Of a stretch of 64,000 bases of DNA, positions 11,404 to 24,504 are shown in pieces. The notes below the pieces were generated by a model that had not been told where the DNA came from, ran no database searches, and saw only the letters and a program-made list of their open reading frames with translations. Source of the stretch: Sipunculus nudus (lineage: Eukaryota > Annelida > Sipuncula > Golfingiida > Sipunculidae); the NCBI GenBank assembly GCA_026874595.1, contig CM049322.1, positions 45,875,340-45,939,339 of the forward strand. The letters run 5' to 3'. The stretch's first letter is position 1. The number at the start of each line of letters is the position of its first letter. A program made the position numbers and the translations under genes.

Positions 11404-14400
11404 ATGGCTGCAGCTAAAGACCCATATTTTGAGTATCGCGTGCCGTTAGAACCTGAATCTGCTCGAATGAATGAGCTACGAAAGAAATTCCAAAGACGAA
11501 GTTACAGATCCATGAGTCTGGAAGAGGCGAGAAGCTCCCACCTTCAGTATGCCATTGCTCTACGTGGACATTATGACTTCAATGGCTCAGTCACAGATCT
11601 CCGGGTACCTTCAGATCAACCTCAAGGTAACATAATAAATAAGTCGTTTCAATTTCTTTAAAAATGACACGGTCATTTCCTTGACAACAATATTTTTCGA
11701 GCAATGAAATGTTTTTATACTTTTTATTAATAAACAATGTGAGGCCAGGATTTTTTTTTTTGCTCAGATTGACCATTTCCTTAGAATTGAAATTATATAT
11801 TATAGAGAGTTAATTCCTTTTTTATTTAGCAATTTTCATTTTTTTATTCAAAATAATCATTACCATGGCAACAAATCTCCATATTCTTTTAAAACCCCCT
11901 GTTATCAATTTGACATGCACATATTATCTCTACAACTGTAATATATTATTCCTTCAGGGGGCCATTTTAAAAAAAAGCAACTTTTTTAGCTAATACAAGC
12001 TCGTCTCATGTAGTATTTTAGTCAACATGTCTTAATCAACCTGAAGAAACACTTTGAAATCACAATTTCAAACTTTGATACCATTATTAAACAAAATACT
12101 AAGTTACCAGTCATAAATATTCATGTACTTTGATACCCTTAAATTTTCATGAATATCTTCTAGTATGCGTTCTAGTTGCGATCGAGTCCCAAGGGGTAAT
12201 TCTTAAAAAAATAGCTTTAAGCTGAAGGTTTGTTACCAAATGAAGCAGGACAGCCCGCTAATACTTATATTACTGTATCTATCTTAGAGCGTTAAAGGTA
12301 TTTTCAAAACGTAAAGTACTTTCAGATATCAATTGAAAAAACACCTAAAGTAAAAAAGTGTAGAGGACATTATTTAAATGAAAATCAGTCGTCAAATAGT
12401 TATGATAATGGAGTTAATAAGGAGCATATGCACATCACAATACATTTGAAGCATTGGGCTATGTCAATTGACTGAAATTAGATCATCTCCACTTATTTAT
12501 TCACGAAATCTTCTTCGTAAGTTATGCTCACTCTCTATCGTTGACTTGTATTCAATGTCATGTGGCCGATATGAACTTAGTTAGTTTTGTGTTTAGTGTT
12601 TAGTTTTTTTAGTTTAGTTTAGTGTCAGTTTTGACCATTTTCTAGACGGAATACCTATTCGAGTGTATAAACCAGCCAACATCAGACCTGATCCCGCAAT
12701 CTTGGTCTACTTTCACGGGGATGGAATGGTTCTGGGCTCCATCGAGGCTTATGATGTTTGCTGTCAAATGCTAGCAGAGTAAGAGAATAAAGTTTTTATA
12801 CCTGCAATCCATGTTAATAGAACAAGCGTCGCCTTCCATTAAAATATGAATAGCTGACGTCTCTTTGTAATTTACTTTTTTAAGTAATAAAATAGCAAAC
12901 AGTTAATCTCTTTATATGTATATATTATGAAAACAGTTGTTTAGATGTATATATACATATATTTCTCTATATATATACATATCTTTATATATTTCAGCCG
13001 CTCCAAATGTATAGTTGTGATTGTTGAGCACCGTCTGGCACCGGAACATCCGTTACCGGCAGGGTTAGAAGACTGTGACAATGTTGCCGGATGGATACTA
13101 AAAAACAAAGCAAATATTGGTAATTTCTTATAAAGACTTATTAGCAGAAGAAACATTAATATTCAATTACAGTACTATTTTCCTATACTTAAACATATAC
13201 TGAACCTCAGATTTTTGCCTCAGACATTCGCTCTAATCAAGTTATGACTTCTGTATTATTCCTAACCCCGTGCATATAAAACCTTAAATCCAGAAAGCAT
13301 AATAATAACATATAATTGTTATCGTATGGGTACCTTTATCCTCATTTAGATGAAAGTGCCCCTAACAGGCCATTTACCTAATTGAATATATGCTTCACTA
13401 ACATAACCTGTGTTCACATAGATTGTGCCGCGATAAGTCCAAATACCCCATTTATTATACACTTATAGTTGTTAATATTTATTGTTATAGTTATAGCATA
13501 TTATTGAGATGTCCTTCGTTTGGCAGCAGAGATTTAAACATATTAACTCACATATAATAACAACACAAACACACATGTATAAATCTTATTTATTTGTTAT
13601 ACATGGACTTTACAAATAAAAACGTAAACTTTATTTATTTTACATGGATAGTACAAATAGTTATAATAATACAAGGCATTCTCCATGGCTCGGATGTTGG
13701 CGCTCGGTAGTAGTGGTCATAACCACGCCAGGAATCGAACCCGGGTTGCCAGCGGAGAGGGCCGAACGTTTTACCACACAGCTGTCAAGCTGTCACTTTA
13801 CAAATGAAGACGTTCGGTAGTATTTAAGGATGGAGGAAACCGGAGGACCTTTAAAATGCATAGACCTTGCATAGGTTACTTCAACCAACTCTGTAAGGCA
13901 CGCCCGGAATCGAACAAGAGTGCATTACATCTTTTACATTTTTTTTTATTCTGCCAATGCATTGGAGATAAAATTATTTCACTGCATTCTTTGACTATTT
14001 GACAGGCGGAACAATGGATAGCGTGGTGGGAGTAGGCGGTGATGGCTGGGGTGGAAAGGCAGCGGCATTGTGCTCTCACTATGTAAGAGGACTCGGGTTT
14101 CAGGTAAAATTACCTATGAAACAAATGAATTACTAGTTATTTTTGATATTACTATCTAAGCCAGATTAGATTTATAAAAAAATCTCTTTATGAAATGACA
14201 AGGCTTATAATGTTCATTGTTTTAATAGGTATTGGTATACCCAAGCACAGATGAAAGCCTATCATTTAAGTCTTACAAGGAGTATATTTCAAAGAAGCGA
14301 GGAGATGACGATGATTGGTAAGATCTGAAATAACCCAACCAAAGGATTTCGTAATGTAGGACTGTGACGATACCTGTGATGTCATTTTCTATCTGTCTGA

Positions 14401-16606
14401 ACCACGCGTTCGTGCACACGCACACACACTCAAAGCTCACAGAAATAACAGAGACCATCATATAATATAAACGTATCCTTAATGCGTTTACCCTAACTAA
14501 TATAAAAAATCCCTTCTCTAAACTGTAAAATCACGAGGTCTGGTAGGATGTCTGAAGCGCCCACACGATCCCCTGCATACTGGTGTCAGCCAGGTTCTGC
14601 GTTGAAATCGTGTGCTATCAGTCCTCAGTTAAACCACTCAGCCGTCGGCCACACTTGAGCGCCCTCTCTCGCCCTATTGACGAACCCCACTGTGGGGTCC
14701 TGCGGTGCTGATCTGTGTATCATCAGACACCTTCCAGGATCCAGGGATGTCCGCTAATCCGTCAGCTAGACAGTAAATTCACTCCGCGCTCTGCGCTCAT
14801 CCGGGATAGAAAGCTATCAGGAAGAAAAATACACACAAACTCATAAAGCATACGGTCTTCTCAAGTACCACAGCACGTAAGCTATGAGGGCCTACTGCCT
14901 AGAAAGGTTCCTTCTCCGGGAACGTTACGTCATACTCCTTGGCTCTAGCTAGTTTTAAACAGTTAGCAAGTTATATTAATTGGCATTATAAACAAGGTTT
15001 TCGATAGCTGGCATATTGATATCATGAAAACACCGTATTTACCTCAAACTTATTATCCATACATGGAGAGGTCATGCCGGATTTAACGACAGAACCTACT
15101 CAAACTGTCAACACTAAACATTTAAGCTGTCTACTGCTTTACAATACATTTCCATAAATATTATGCTTCTCAACACAACTTTACACTGATGATTACAAAT
15201 ACGGTTCTCCAAGTTAAATCCAGCTAAAAAATTAAAAATAAAGTCTTCAAAGAGTCCTGCTTTTAATAGTCTGCTTAATTATTCACAATCTGTGTTCAAA
15301 CTTGGAGTTAAGACAAACTATCTGGAATTTAATTTAAAACAAAGTGTCAAATCAGAACAACTTACCGGTCTTCAATCCCAACCTTTTTGGTGACCAGCTT
15401 CAGTTCATGTTGGTTGTAATGTGAGGAGTGGGTGTAGTTTAGCCTTAACTGTCCAATTATACCCGAGCCTGCTGAAAGGTACTGAATATTCATAATATGT
15501 AGGAATAATAATATGTTCGTGGACAATACGAAAATAGCTTAGTAGCCCTGTAAATATCGATTAACTTCGACACGCAAGAAATGCCATTTATACACAAGCG
15601 TTTCCCCTCGCCTCGGAACGGGAAATCTTTTGAACTTCTAAACTGAGTGTCTGTCTCAGTTGGTGAAACGTAGTCAGCGCTTACACGCGAATGCGGCCGA
15701 ATTACATTAAGCACTTACTCAACCAGAACGTCAAAACAAACGAGTGAACGTGAAATAGTGTCAGTGCACCAGTTTGTGAATGAAAATTCTGGACATAATT
15801 CACATTATAGTTTGTCGTGTATTCAAAATGTCTCAAAATTAGATATGTTAATCGCTGACTATCATTAAATGCTGGGAGGCTCCAGGTTAATATTACACTT
15901 TTACCTGATGTTTATATCAACGTGTCCATACAGATCGATAATTCTCATAAGGTGAGATGAGCTCGTAGCAGTGCATTTCCATGGCCCATTTGATTCTGTG
16001 TTAACGGAATAATATGTTGTTTTTCTTGAACAACTAAAAGTAAAATACGACTTCTTTTACATTTTTAAGAAAATGAAATAATATTTAATTGAAATTGCTT
16101 TTAGGTATAGGAATTCATCGCAAAAAGAACATGATTAAAAATTAAATATTGTGAATAATCAAAACATGTGACAAAAGGGCTGTTTGTATTTTCCATTATT
16201 TCTCTGTTACAGGTTTCATCGATATCATCGAGAGACCATAAATCTTCAGGACGAAAGGTTTAGTCCTTACCAGAAGCCTCGTTTTGACCATCTTCCGCCA
16301 TCCCTTTTCATCGTGGCTGAATGTCACATCCGTCGTGATGACAGTATTGGTGGGTCCATGGTAACATTTTATAATATAACAAGGCCATTTGAAATAATCA
16401 TTTGATAATGGTACATTTTTCTCCAATATATTAAACATCTTAAAAAAGGATGTTATTGTAAATAAAGAACCATGTCAAGGGCAAAGTAGGAGGACTGAAG
16501 GTAAAATGTAGGAAACTTGTTTTAGTAATATATATATTCCCTGTTCAGTCAGTTCTTTCGTTTTTTTTTTTCTCGTTTAGAATCGCAATATATAATACTC
16601 GTGTTC

Positions 16607-16640
<34 letters not shown>

Positions 16641-17046
16641 TCGGTGTGTGTGTGTGTGTATAGAAGGTAGAGTTACCTTCCGTTGTAAAATGCTCTATGG
16701 CCTACAGACTAGGCCAGAGCGGTATAACTCTGAAGAAAAACAACACTGTAAATTCACAACAGTCTGTTTTACGGGATGCGACCTGATCATCAGGTTAAGG
16801 TGGTTAAAATGAAGCTAACGTGTAGCCCAACCAATCCTTTTGTGCCCCCGAGGACAATAGGATCAGTGTCAGTCTATAACATGGCTTCCGTCCCCCAATC
16901 GCACAAAGCATCATCACGTAATCTCGTCAAGTCTCGGCTTTTCAAACCACGCCGTTAGCTTCATTCTTATCACCTTCACCTGATGATCGGGTCGCATCCC
17001 GTGAAACAGACTGTTGTGAATTTACCGTGTTGTTTTTCTTCAGAGT

Positions 17047-17138
<92 letters not shown>

Positions 17139-18117
17139 TAGCGTTCCTTCGCCAGGTGTTTTTTACTACCTGTATGCAACCGATTGTGGATGGTGATGGA
17201 CAGCTGATAATGGCAGATCTTTCATTTCCTTTGTAACAAAGTAATACTCGATAGACATATGCAGAAGGTTGCTTAGCTTTGTTGACTAATCACTACGTCT
17301 TCACTTATTATATGACAGTACAAGTCAAAATACACTATGATTCCGGCAGTCAGTCATTATTAGATAAACTGATAGTACAAATGCTTTATACTTAAGGCTA
17401 TGTAAATCATCGGGGTCAATAATATAGTGAAAAAGCGGGCTCTACAATAAGTACTGATACCACTCCCGTCTTATACCTTGTGACGTTTATTCTCCGATGA
17501 AATGCCCTCGGAGAAAAGTAACATACGGAAGGTTATCTTTAAATTAAACAGAGTACGAGAAGAAACTAAAAGATGCAGGGGTCCAGACAGAGTTGCTCCT
17601 CATGAAGGGGGCGCTACACGATTTCTTTCACATCCCAGGTAACACCATATAAAACCATTTGTACCAGAACGTACAAAAATACACATAAAGCAGTTAACCT
17701 TATTTGTCCTAGCAAGCAAAGTATGTATATTCTTCTTCAATACCTTTTTTTCTAGATATATACACTGACCGGCTTTTGTATACTCAGTATTCCAATCCTA
17801 AAGCATGTAGGAACCGGGAATTTTTTTTATATGTTAATGATCGTTTTATTATATAAAATACAACGTTTGAATTATCAAGTCTGAAAATTTGTAAATTAAT
17901 CCGGGAGATGAGGAAAACCTTCAAATGATCTAAAGTTTTTTAAACGGACTTTTAATAGACCTGGTATTATTGTGACTTGTCTAAGCCCAATCTATCAAAG
18001 CATTTTGCAAAGTGCAGTGTATATTATGTTTCTGTTGCAGGCTTCTATAAAAACCTCTGTGACAAGGCATACGGCGCAGTCGCTGATTTCATCAACAGAT
18101 TTGTGTACAACCCTTAG
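11404..18117 (+). CDS. Gene A: HSL/AADAC-like alpha/beta hydrolase lacking the catalytic serine (321 aa, 8 exons)
   Basis: Exons are 11404-11626, 12646-12778, 12998-13119, 14006-14103, 14229-14317, 16213-16349, 17552-17638 and 18041-18117. All introns are GT-AG, phases agree at every join, and no stop interrupts the frame. The start ATG sits in GCCATGG, a strong Kozak context. There is no signal peptide or N-terminal membrane anchor, unlike AADAC, so a soluble protein is expected. Family marks are [12 protein letters not shown] (residues 95-106; the oxyanion motif is HGDG at 98-101 in place of HGGG) and [17 protein letters not shown] in E3. The nucleophile elbow is [11 protein letters not shown], with Gly173 where Ser is needed. 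The Asp site is AECHIRRDD, with His260 in place of Asp, and the His site is ALHDFF, with His290 kept. Known family: serine hydrolases of small esters and amides. Inferred: not a hydrolase by the usual mechanism, perhaps a binding protein. TAG replaces CAG of gene C, so the protein is 8 residues shorter. Confidence 0.88.
13690..13800 (-). repeat. tRNA-like SINE head in intron 3 of gene A
   Basis: On the minus strand GGTTCGATTCC (complement of 13731-13741) is a perfect box B, inside AACCCGGGTTCGATTCCTGG. A weak box A, TGTGGTAAAACG, lies 25-30 bases before it. A decayed second box B (GTTCGATTCCGGGCG, complement of about 13902-13916) follows, and its counterparts appear in intron 3 of C (about 41415) and E (about 62485). 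This is a second tRNA-derived family, not a working tRNA gene: no acceptor stem closes. Confidence 0.5.
14340..15780. repeat. Intron-5 interspersed repeat, copy in gene A
   Basis: It starts near GGACTGTGACGATACCTG and runs through TCTGTCTGAACCACGCG, TTTAATGCGTTTACCC, GCCCACACGATCCCCTGCA and GGGAACGTTACGTCATAC to a GC-richer end with ACTCAACCAGAACG. Related copies lie in intron 5 of C (41870-43110) and E (from 62945), and after E7 of B (31380-31730) and D (57590-59140). One family therefore sits at two different places in the gene. The class is unknown; a solo LTR or a 5'-truncated retroelement is possible. Confidence 0.6.
16611..16660. repeat. (GT)n microsatellite in intron 6 of gene A
   Basis: An imperfect (TG)n run with one TCGG interruption. 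Confidence 0.95.
16723..17050. mobile_element. MITE-like element with ~95-bp terminal inverted repeats
   Basis: The left arm starts TATAACTCTGAAGAAAAACA and runs to GAAGCTAACG near 16816. The right arm is its near-exact complement, from CGTTAGCTTC near 16956 to CTTCAGAGTTATA at 17050. Differences between the arms are few (for example CTGATCATCAGGT against CCGATCATCAGGT). The ~140-bp centre has no coding capacity. TA or TATA at both ends could be the target-site duplication. The size and layout fit a non-autonomous DNA transposon; the superfamily cannot be told. Confidence 0.7.
17046..17136. repeat. (TA)n / (TATG)n tract after the MITE
   Basis: TA repeats with TATG interruptions begin at the right end of the MITE-like element. 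The matching place in C (44093-44162) is also (TA)n. Confidence 0.9.
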
Positions 18118-18166
18118 AACACCACAAGGGATGCACCCTAATTGAAATGTTGTATTTTAAGAGAAA

Positions 18167-18172
18167 AATAAA
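18167..18172 (+). terminator. Polyadenylation signal of gene A
   Basis: AATAAA lies 50 bp after the stop codon. Gene C has a 4-bp deletion at the same place (GAGAAAAAACATG) and no AATAAA nearby. A small hairpin follows at 18184-18202 (GTCGGAAA, loop AAG, TTTCCGAC). Confidence 0.65.
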
Positions 18173-18309
18173 ACATGGGCATGGTCGGAAAAAGTTTCCG
18201 ACTTAATAAGAATAGAGTTGCCTGTAACGTCGTATCAATCACATAACACGACTGGTAATAAAATCGATACATCCTGACTGGAGTACAAACTATATATAAA
18301 TACTACTTT

Positions 18310-18575
18310 TGTCACGTTGGCCTTTTAAGACATAAATTCACTTGTAGTGTCAGGTAATAACTGATCCAATGTATGAGGAATGTACACTTATCATTGCTTC
18401 TATAACAAACTGGAACAGGTGACCGCTGAGAGAGGAACACAGGTATCCAGTACAAATTGTCTTTTCTTCTATTTCTTTTTGGTAGAGGTACACGCATCCA
18501 TTTGTACTTGTTCTCTTATCTAATTCTAAATCCAAGTCTGTACATCTGCATAGTTCCATTCCGGTGGAACGTAAA
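18310..18575 (-). repeat. SINE 3' part downstream of gene A
   Basis: On the minus strand CTATGCAGATGTACAGAC and AGAATTAGATAAG match the tail of the full-length SINE at 6888-7318, ending in a decayed hairpin and an A-rich run. The apparent minus-strand reading frames here come from the repeat. The same fragment follows gene C (45285-45550). Confidence 0.65.
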
Positions 18576-19198
18576 TACTTGAATTTATTAAAAATAATTC
18601 TTTAATTATTTAAGATAATGCTTTCTTTTCTATGTTATAAGATGATTTTTCTCTTCATATTTTGCGTAAAGAATAATTAAACATATTGTTAATACGTTTC
18701 GCCTTAGTGTATTTCAATACACAGTGCAAGTTAGTTTTCTGACCGATACCCAATACTAGTTTGGAATAAAATTGGGAATGTCTGGTAAGGGTGGCGAACA
18801 GAACGTATGCTATAGAATAAACCCCGCAAATATTGGACACCTGGGTAATATCGGACACTTTTCTAAATTCCTCAGGAATCTATTATTCTTGGTAATCCCG
18901 GCTGACAGCATTTGAAAGAGTAAAATTTGTGATTTGATATTGCTTATAACTTACGTTAAATGCAGCCGAAATAAAAAAAAATAGGTCCATTTATTTGTTT
19001 AACAAAGCTACTACGGAACCAATGACCGGACTCAGCCATCCTGAAAAGTTTAGGCACGACACACGTGATCAGCGTGACCCCTACACTAGGTCAAATTTTT
19101 ACAGTTAATTCCCACCCTGTTTACTACTTTACAGTCAGACTGTTTATTTTTCATATGTGGCGTTTCACTTGACTATAAACAAAGACATTTATATATAT

Positions 19199-19241
<43 letters not shown>

Positions 19242-19860
19242 AATGTATGAAAAGTCTGGTATTACCAGGGTGTACATTTGTTTCAAATAGAAATCGGGTA
19301 ATATCGGACACTCGGCAATATGGACACTGGAAATTATTTAAAAAGGGGTTCTTTAAAGAATAAATTAAGGCACTTTGCCGCTCAACCACAGATAGTTAAT
19401 TGTTCTGATATATTCAGAGTTATTTTCAAAATAAATGAGCTTTATATATGTTCAAAGTACGCTTCGTCATAATGTTACATTTTTGATTATATCTGCATTT
19501 AGAGTTGCTTTGATACAACTTTTAAAATTGAATAGATAATTCAGTGAGAAATTCCAAATATTAAAAGTAAATCTTTTGTATGATCATAGAAATATACATT
19601 TACAATTTTTTTTTTTACCATTTAAATAATCACTTTATATTCACATAAGGTAAAGCTATGAGTGCCGGTATTTTGCCATGCATCAGACTTATGACAGAAG
19701 TAATTACACAATAGACACAAGCTCTTTAATGTACTTCACAAATTAAAATATGACTTATTATATACTGGGAATATACACATATTATGTCAGTATTTAATCT
19801 AAAGTGTTGGTATTATGGGCTTATGGGCTTGAGGGACCAACCTTGACTCCCCCCACCAAT
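18576..19860. other. Intergenic DNA between gene A and the satellite
   Basis: No exon was seen. Short direct copies of GGTAATATCGGACACT lie near 18845 and 19298, and an (AT)n tract spans about 19190-19238. Counterpart: 45551-46790 after gene C. Confidence 0.6.
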
Positions 19861-19869
19861 CAGTTAAAC

Positions 19870-21120
19870 CTATTTTTTCTTATTGCTGTGAGCCTTTACT
19901 TTGATTTTAAGGATGTTAACATTGAATAGCTGGGACTCACTGGTGGTTCCGGGCTGTTTATTTTTCATACTATAACAACTTAAAATTTCGTCACCCATTT
20001 TAGGGGTAGGGAGATTTAAAATGATTATAACTCCATAACTATTTAATTCAGAAAAACAAAATACCCAGCAAATTGTTGCATTTATCAAGCCCGTTTAGTT
20101 GATACATAAAATTTGCACACATATTTTCTATGTATTGAGGACAACAGGGGTCAAAGGGTCATGACATTTTCCCCATGCCCAAAATCTAGAAACTGAAGAC
20201 TCATTATTCCTGTGCATGGCGGGATTAGATCAAATGGTCAATTTATGGGCTGATGTGGGTTTATATTACACACTTGGAATGTTATGGCTCACACATGTGC
20301 ATGGATTACTCAAAATAAGAGCACCTGAACAAAAGACATTGGTGCAATATTAAGGCTTTTGTGAGAAACGCCATATTAGGGGTAGGGGAAATTGAAATGA
20401 CCATAAGTATATGAATGTTTTACCTAAGTACCCAACATATTGTTGCAATGGCCATGCCGGTTAAGATTATATATATAAACTATGCAAATAAGGCCTATAA
20501 AGAGGTCAGGAATGGTCAATAGGTCCTGACATTTTAATCTCGGACAAAATATAAAAATTTTTGCGACTGCATTAGTCTGTATGGCCGAATTAGATCAAAC
20601 GATCAAATTATAACCTGGAAAAGGTGTGGACTATATTTTCAGACAGTTCTGTTTCACGTTTCCAAGGATAACTCAAAATAAATGCACATGAACAAATGAT
20701 ATAAATATTATAAATTTGGAGAAAAGTCATTTTAGGGTTAGGGCATAAAATAATGACCATAACTCTATAGCTTTTGATGAAGTACAATGATTATCGATCA
20801 AATTGCATGTCAATAAATATGATATATAACATATAAAAAATATTATAGGTTAATGTTGAGGTCAACAACGGTCAAAAGGTCATGAGATTTTCGTCTCGGG
20901 CCAAAATCTAATAACTAGATTCTACTCAATGCCCCTCAAAGTATGTAGATAGATTAAATGGTCAAATTATGGGCTGAAATCGGTTTGTAACATACATTCA
21001 GAGTAATAGATATTATGCTAAGTTTATTCTGATGATAAAAATATACAAGTTTAGTATGTATTGAGGTCAGCATGTGTCAAAGGTAATTAAACATTTACCT
21101 TGAGCAAATCTAGAAAGTAG
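19870..21120 (+). repeat. ~365-bp satellite-like repeat, unit 1
   Basis: At least three units, marked by ATTTTAGGGGTAGGG, ATATTAGGGGTAGGGGAAAT and ATTTTAGGGTTAGGGCATAA near 19999, 20372 and 20731, each followed by ATGA(C/T)(C/T)ATAA. Each unit also has a cluster of AGGTCA-like hexamers (near 20135, 20505, 20855 and 21060). No coding potential was seen. Confidence 0.75.
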
Positions 21121-21156
21121 TGGTTCATCAATACTTTGTATGTTTGAAATAAGTCA

Positions 21157-21162
<6 letters not shown>

Positions 21163-21204
<42 letters not shown>
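21163..21204. repeat. (AT)n microsatellite
   Basis: About 21 AT units at the end of the satellite stretch; unit 2 has a shorter, mixed version at 48085-48115. Confidence 0.95.
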
Positions 21205-21205
<1 letters not shown>

Positions 21206-21724
21206 CAGGTACTTAAAATTAACGTTGTTTTAGCAGTCAGGTGTAGGTATATCAGCAGGCCTTTGACTAGTGTTTTGCGGTTCTTTTTAAAAAAAGCTAA
21301 CTAAACTGTAGGTCGGTTTCGCTAAAGGAGAGACAAGGTGGTGCATTAGTTCTCTATATAACTGCAAAACTCTTTTCGGTGAAACATTTCAGCTATTTCA
21401 CTAGCCCATCAAATGGCAAAATTAATTTAAGAACCAACTGCAGTTCATCACCTGATTTTGACAGCAAATGTTGTAAAAGGTTCTTTTTTATGCTAAATGA
21501 ATCATAATTATTTGCCTTTTTTCACTTTTTTGTGGCCAGCTATTTAAAATGATTTATGTTCGCCTTTGAACTTTAATTTGTTACAAAGTGTTAACATCCA
21601 AAATGCGATAAAGTACAATTTTAGGAAACTGTAACTGATTTGTTCAGTCACGGGATGCACACAACATGTAATGACATTCGACTAAGTTAATATTCTTCAT
21701 TTTTTTGTCATTGTGTTAATGAAA

Positions 21725-22262
21725 CAGACTATGAAAAGAAACTGAAAGCTGCAGGGGTTTAGACAGCGTTAATCCTTTTACATCCAAAGTAATATTAAGT
21801 TAATAAACAAAAGGTAACCTAACGTATACGTTACACATGTAGCATTTAAACATTATTTCTAAGCAAGCACGTTGACGCATTCTTGCTTATTTATTTTTAT
21901 TTTTACAAAAAATACAATGACCATTTAGTTTAATATTCCACTCCTTTAAAGTTGGAGGGATGAGAATATATTTTTTTCTGATATGCGAAAGCGACGGGTA
22001 TCATTTCATCTTATAATACAGTTTTTTTAAATCATACCAGGAGATCATAAGAAAATTAAATTTGATCCCAAACAAAGGAATTTTAGAAACGAACATGTTA
22101 AAATGCCTAGTATCATGATGATTTTTGCAAGGCCAACAAAACAAACATAAAGTTAAGTGCAGTGCTTAGTATATTTTTGTTGCAGGCTTCTATTAACACC
22201 TCTGTGACAAGGCATACGGATCAGTCGCTTATTTCATCAACAGACTTTTGTGAAACATTTCT
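21725..22262 (+). pseudogene. Pseudogene M1: E7 and E8 remnant of the hydrolase family
   Basis: After an AACAG acceptor, 21730-21790 reads [11 protein letters not shown] and then TAG, and the rest of E7 is scrambled. E8 begins after TTGCAG near 22187 and reads FY followed by TAA, then a recognisable out-of-use remainder (HLCDKAYGSVAYFINR). E6 and everything before it are missing; M2 still has E6. The TAA in E8 is shared with M2, so this break predates the unit duplication. Confidence 0.8.
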
Positions 22263-23080
22263 GACAAAAATAAATGAGCATCCAGTTTGAAAAAGGCATT
22301 CATTTCTTTAATAGTAGAAATATTCGAAAGATATTGTCTGTTAATTTTTTTCTATAATATCTCATATGCTGTAAACCAGATATATCATGTCTCAAGTAGT
22401 AGTTCAGATATAAAGAAGGTACATGGACTTGTTTCATTTTTGTTTAGTAAAATGTGTTTCTGTATAATTCTTGAAATGACATGTTTGATCCAAAACAGGA
22501 TGTACTTTACATATATTACGATTTGCATGGGGAACAAAGTTATTGATTGGAATAATAAATAAATGTTGCAACACTGACATTTCATAACACTGACATGTTA
22601 GCCGACGGTAATCTGTTCGGTATTCAGTCATCAATCTTATTCAAATTCGTGTGATATATATTTCTTATAATATGTATTTTGTGTACAAACATTTATCATA
22701 AGTGGATTTATAAATTGATAATTAAAGTTTGAGAATACACATTTCACATTTTTTTTCTTTAATAGTATCTAGCAGCATAATATGTATCTGTGCTTACATT
22801 TATTTCAATACAAAAAAATGGATTATGTGTGTGTTGTAATGCAGTTAGGTGTACTATTTCGAATCAGAGAAATGTTGTATGGTTTAAATGTTGTAATAAG
22901 GTCATCTATAATGAAATGAGTGACATAAAATAATGATCCGTTGAAATCATAAATCATTATTCCATCCCTTTTCAGGATCGCCCATAGTCATAAATAAAAA
23001 ATAATTAAATACCGCTTTGTATTACTGCTTTGTGATACCCGTTGAAGATACAAGTTAAATGATACTTTAAAAGTACTTTG
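22263..23080. other. Intergenic DNA downstream of M1
   Basis: Conserved with 52470-53260 in unit 2 and partly with 9230-9500 behind copy 0. No exon was seen on either strand. Confidence 0.55.
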
Positions 23081-23084
23081 GTCG

Positions 23085-23350
23085 GCCTACACCTAGAGTT
23101 TGCACCTTGCAGGTGTTGAAAAAGGATGCGCCCGATAGCAGGATGCTTCACTCACAAACGAGTGCGCCTTTCTTGGTATCCTCAGTGGTATAACAAAGCA
23201 ATGAGTTGATGACATATCATAGACCTGTAAGTGCTTTAGTTACGGGGCCTGGTTAACACCAAGATATAAATCAGACAAAGGGCATGCTACCGCCGTGCAT
23301 CGATATTCGGAAAGTGACCGAAATTTTGCAGATGTGAATTGTTTATATTA
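23085..23350 (+). repeat. SINE body downstream of M1
   Basis: Body blocks of the SINE family are present: GGTCGGCCTACACCTAGAG, TTCACTCACAAACGAGTGC, GCCTTTCTTGGTATCCTCAG and GGGCCTGGTTAACACCA. The tRNA head is not recognisable. The same insertion lies at 53270-53530 in unit 2. Confidence 0.7.
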
Positions 23351-24504
23351 GGATGGCACAAAAATACAATCAAATACCAAAACTTAACAAATTTGTAAAA
23401 ATAAAAGTATAAACGTAACCACACATCATTTTCCAAACAAACGCAAAAACCCAACCGATTAAATAAGGCACCGAGCTACAATACTGAAGCACGAATTATT
23501 TGTTTTCTACGAATAACATTGGTTGTTCAGTGTAGTAGTGTAAGTCTACAAGGATCATTTGGGAAATTTCATAAATCAAATCTGAAACAAATTATATAAA
23601 ACATTGGCAAACATTATTCTAGCATTATTAAGAATAAGACCTTTTTAATTATTACTTTAGATTTTCTACTAATTCCATTCAAATGTTTTAATGGGCCTGG
23701 CTCATGATTGATAAGTATGAAAGATGACTAACGATCGCACCAATTACACTAATAAACTCATTAACAGTAACAATACTTAACTCTGAGGGAGGAATGAAAT
23801 GGCACTAGGAATTAATATTGGGATCTGCAAAGTTTAGTAAGTTTACAGTTCCCTAACGAAGCATATTCTCCTATTTGTTTAACTTGTCAGTTCGCATGGT
23901 AATTTAAAGAGGGCAAATTGTTACTGTTAAATCGTTTACAATATTCAATGCGCTCTACTGAAAGACTTGTTAATTATTCTTCTTTCATTGTGTTATTATA
24001 TTGTAGGTTTGCTTATTTACTTAATAATTGGTATATGTAATAACGGGGTTACACTAATAAACTACTGAACTGCATTAGTAGGCATATGCACAATGTCCTT
24101 AGCGGAATCAATGTCATTTTGTTATGGATTGCACAGAGTTGTTTTACCTTCCTACTTGTAAGGACAGAACTGTGGTTTACAGTTACCTGCTAAGGTTAGT
24201 TTCGCTTGAACATGGGTGTTCAACAGCAGCGCCGTTTAATATTTCCTATCCTTACGAGGCTTTGTATGATTGGTCAGATTCTCCATAAAGCCTACAATCG
24301 CAAAACGTTTGAGCTAAATATAGTTTTCCCCTCCGTGAAGACGGACCTCGCCTTATTCATTCAACAGCCTTAATTATAATTGAAAATGTCTACATACCAC
24401 CACATGCGCTTCCGGGGAAAATAATGAATATGAATGTCAGTCCATTCATTACACGCTGCATACATATATTTTTTTGACAAAGAGGAGCCAGTTTGTGATT
24501 TTAA

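Noticed and set aside
18832-19330. Direct GGTAATATCGGACAC copies as ends of a mobile element.
   Set aside because: The copies are short and imperfect, and the DNA between them shows no element features. The same layout in unit 2 is explained by the segmental duplication.
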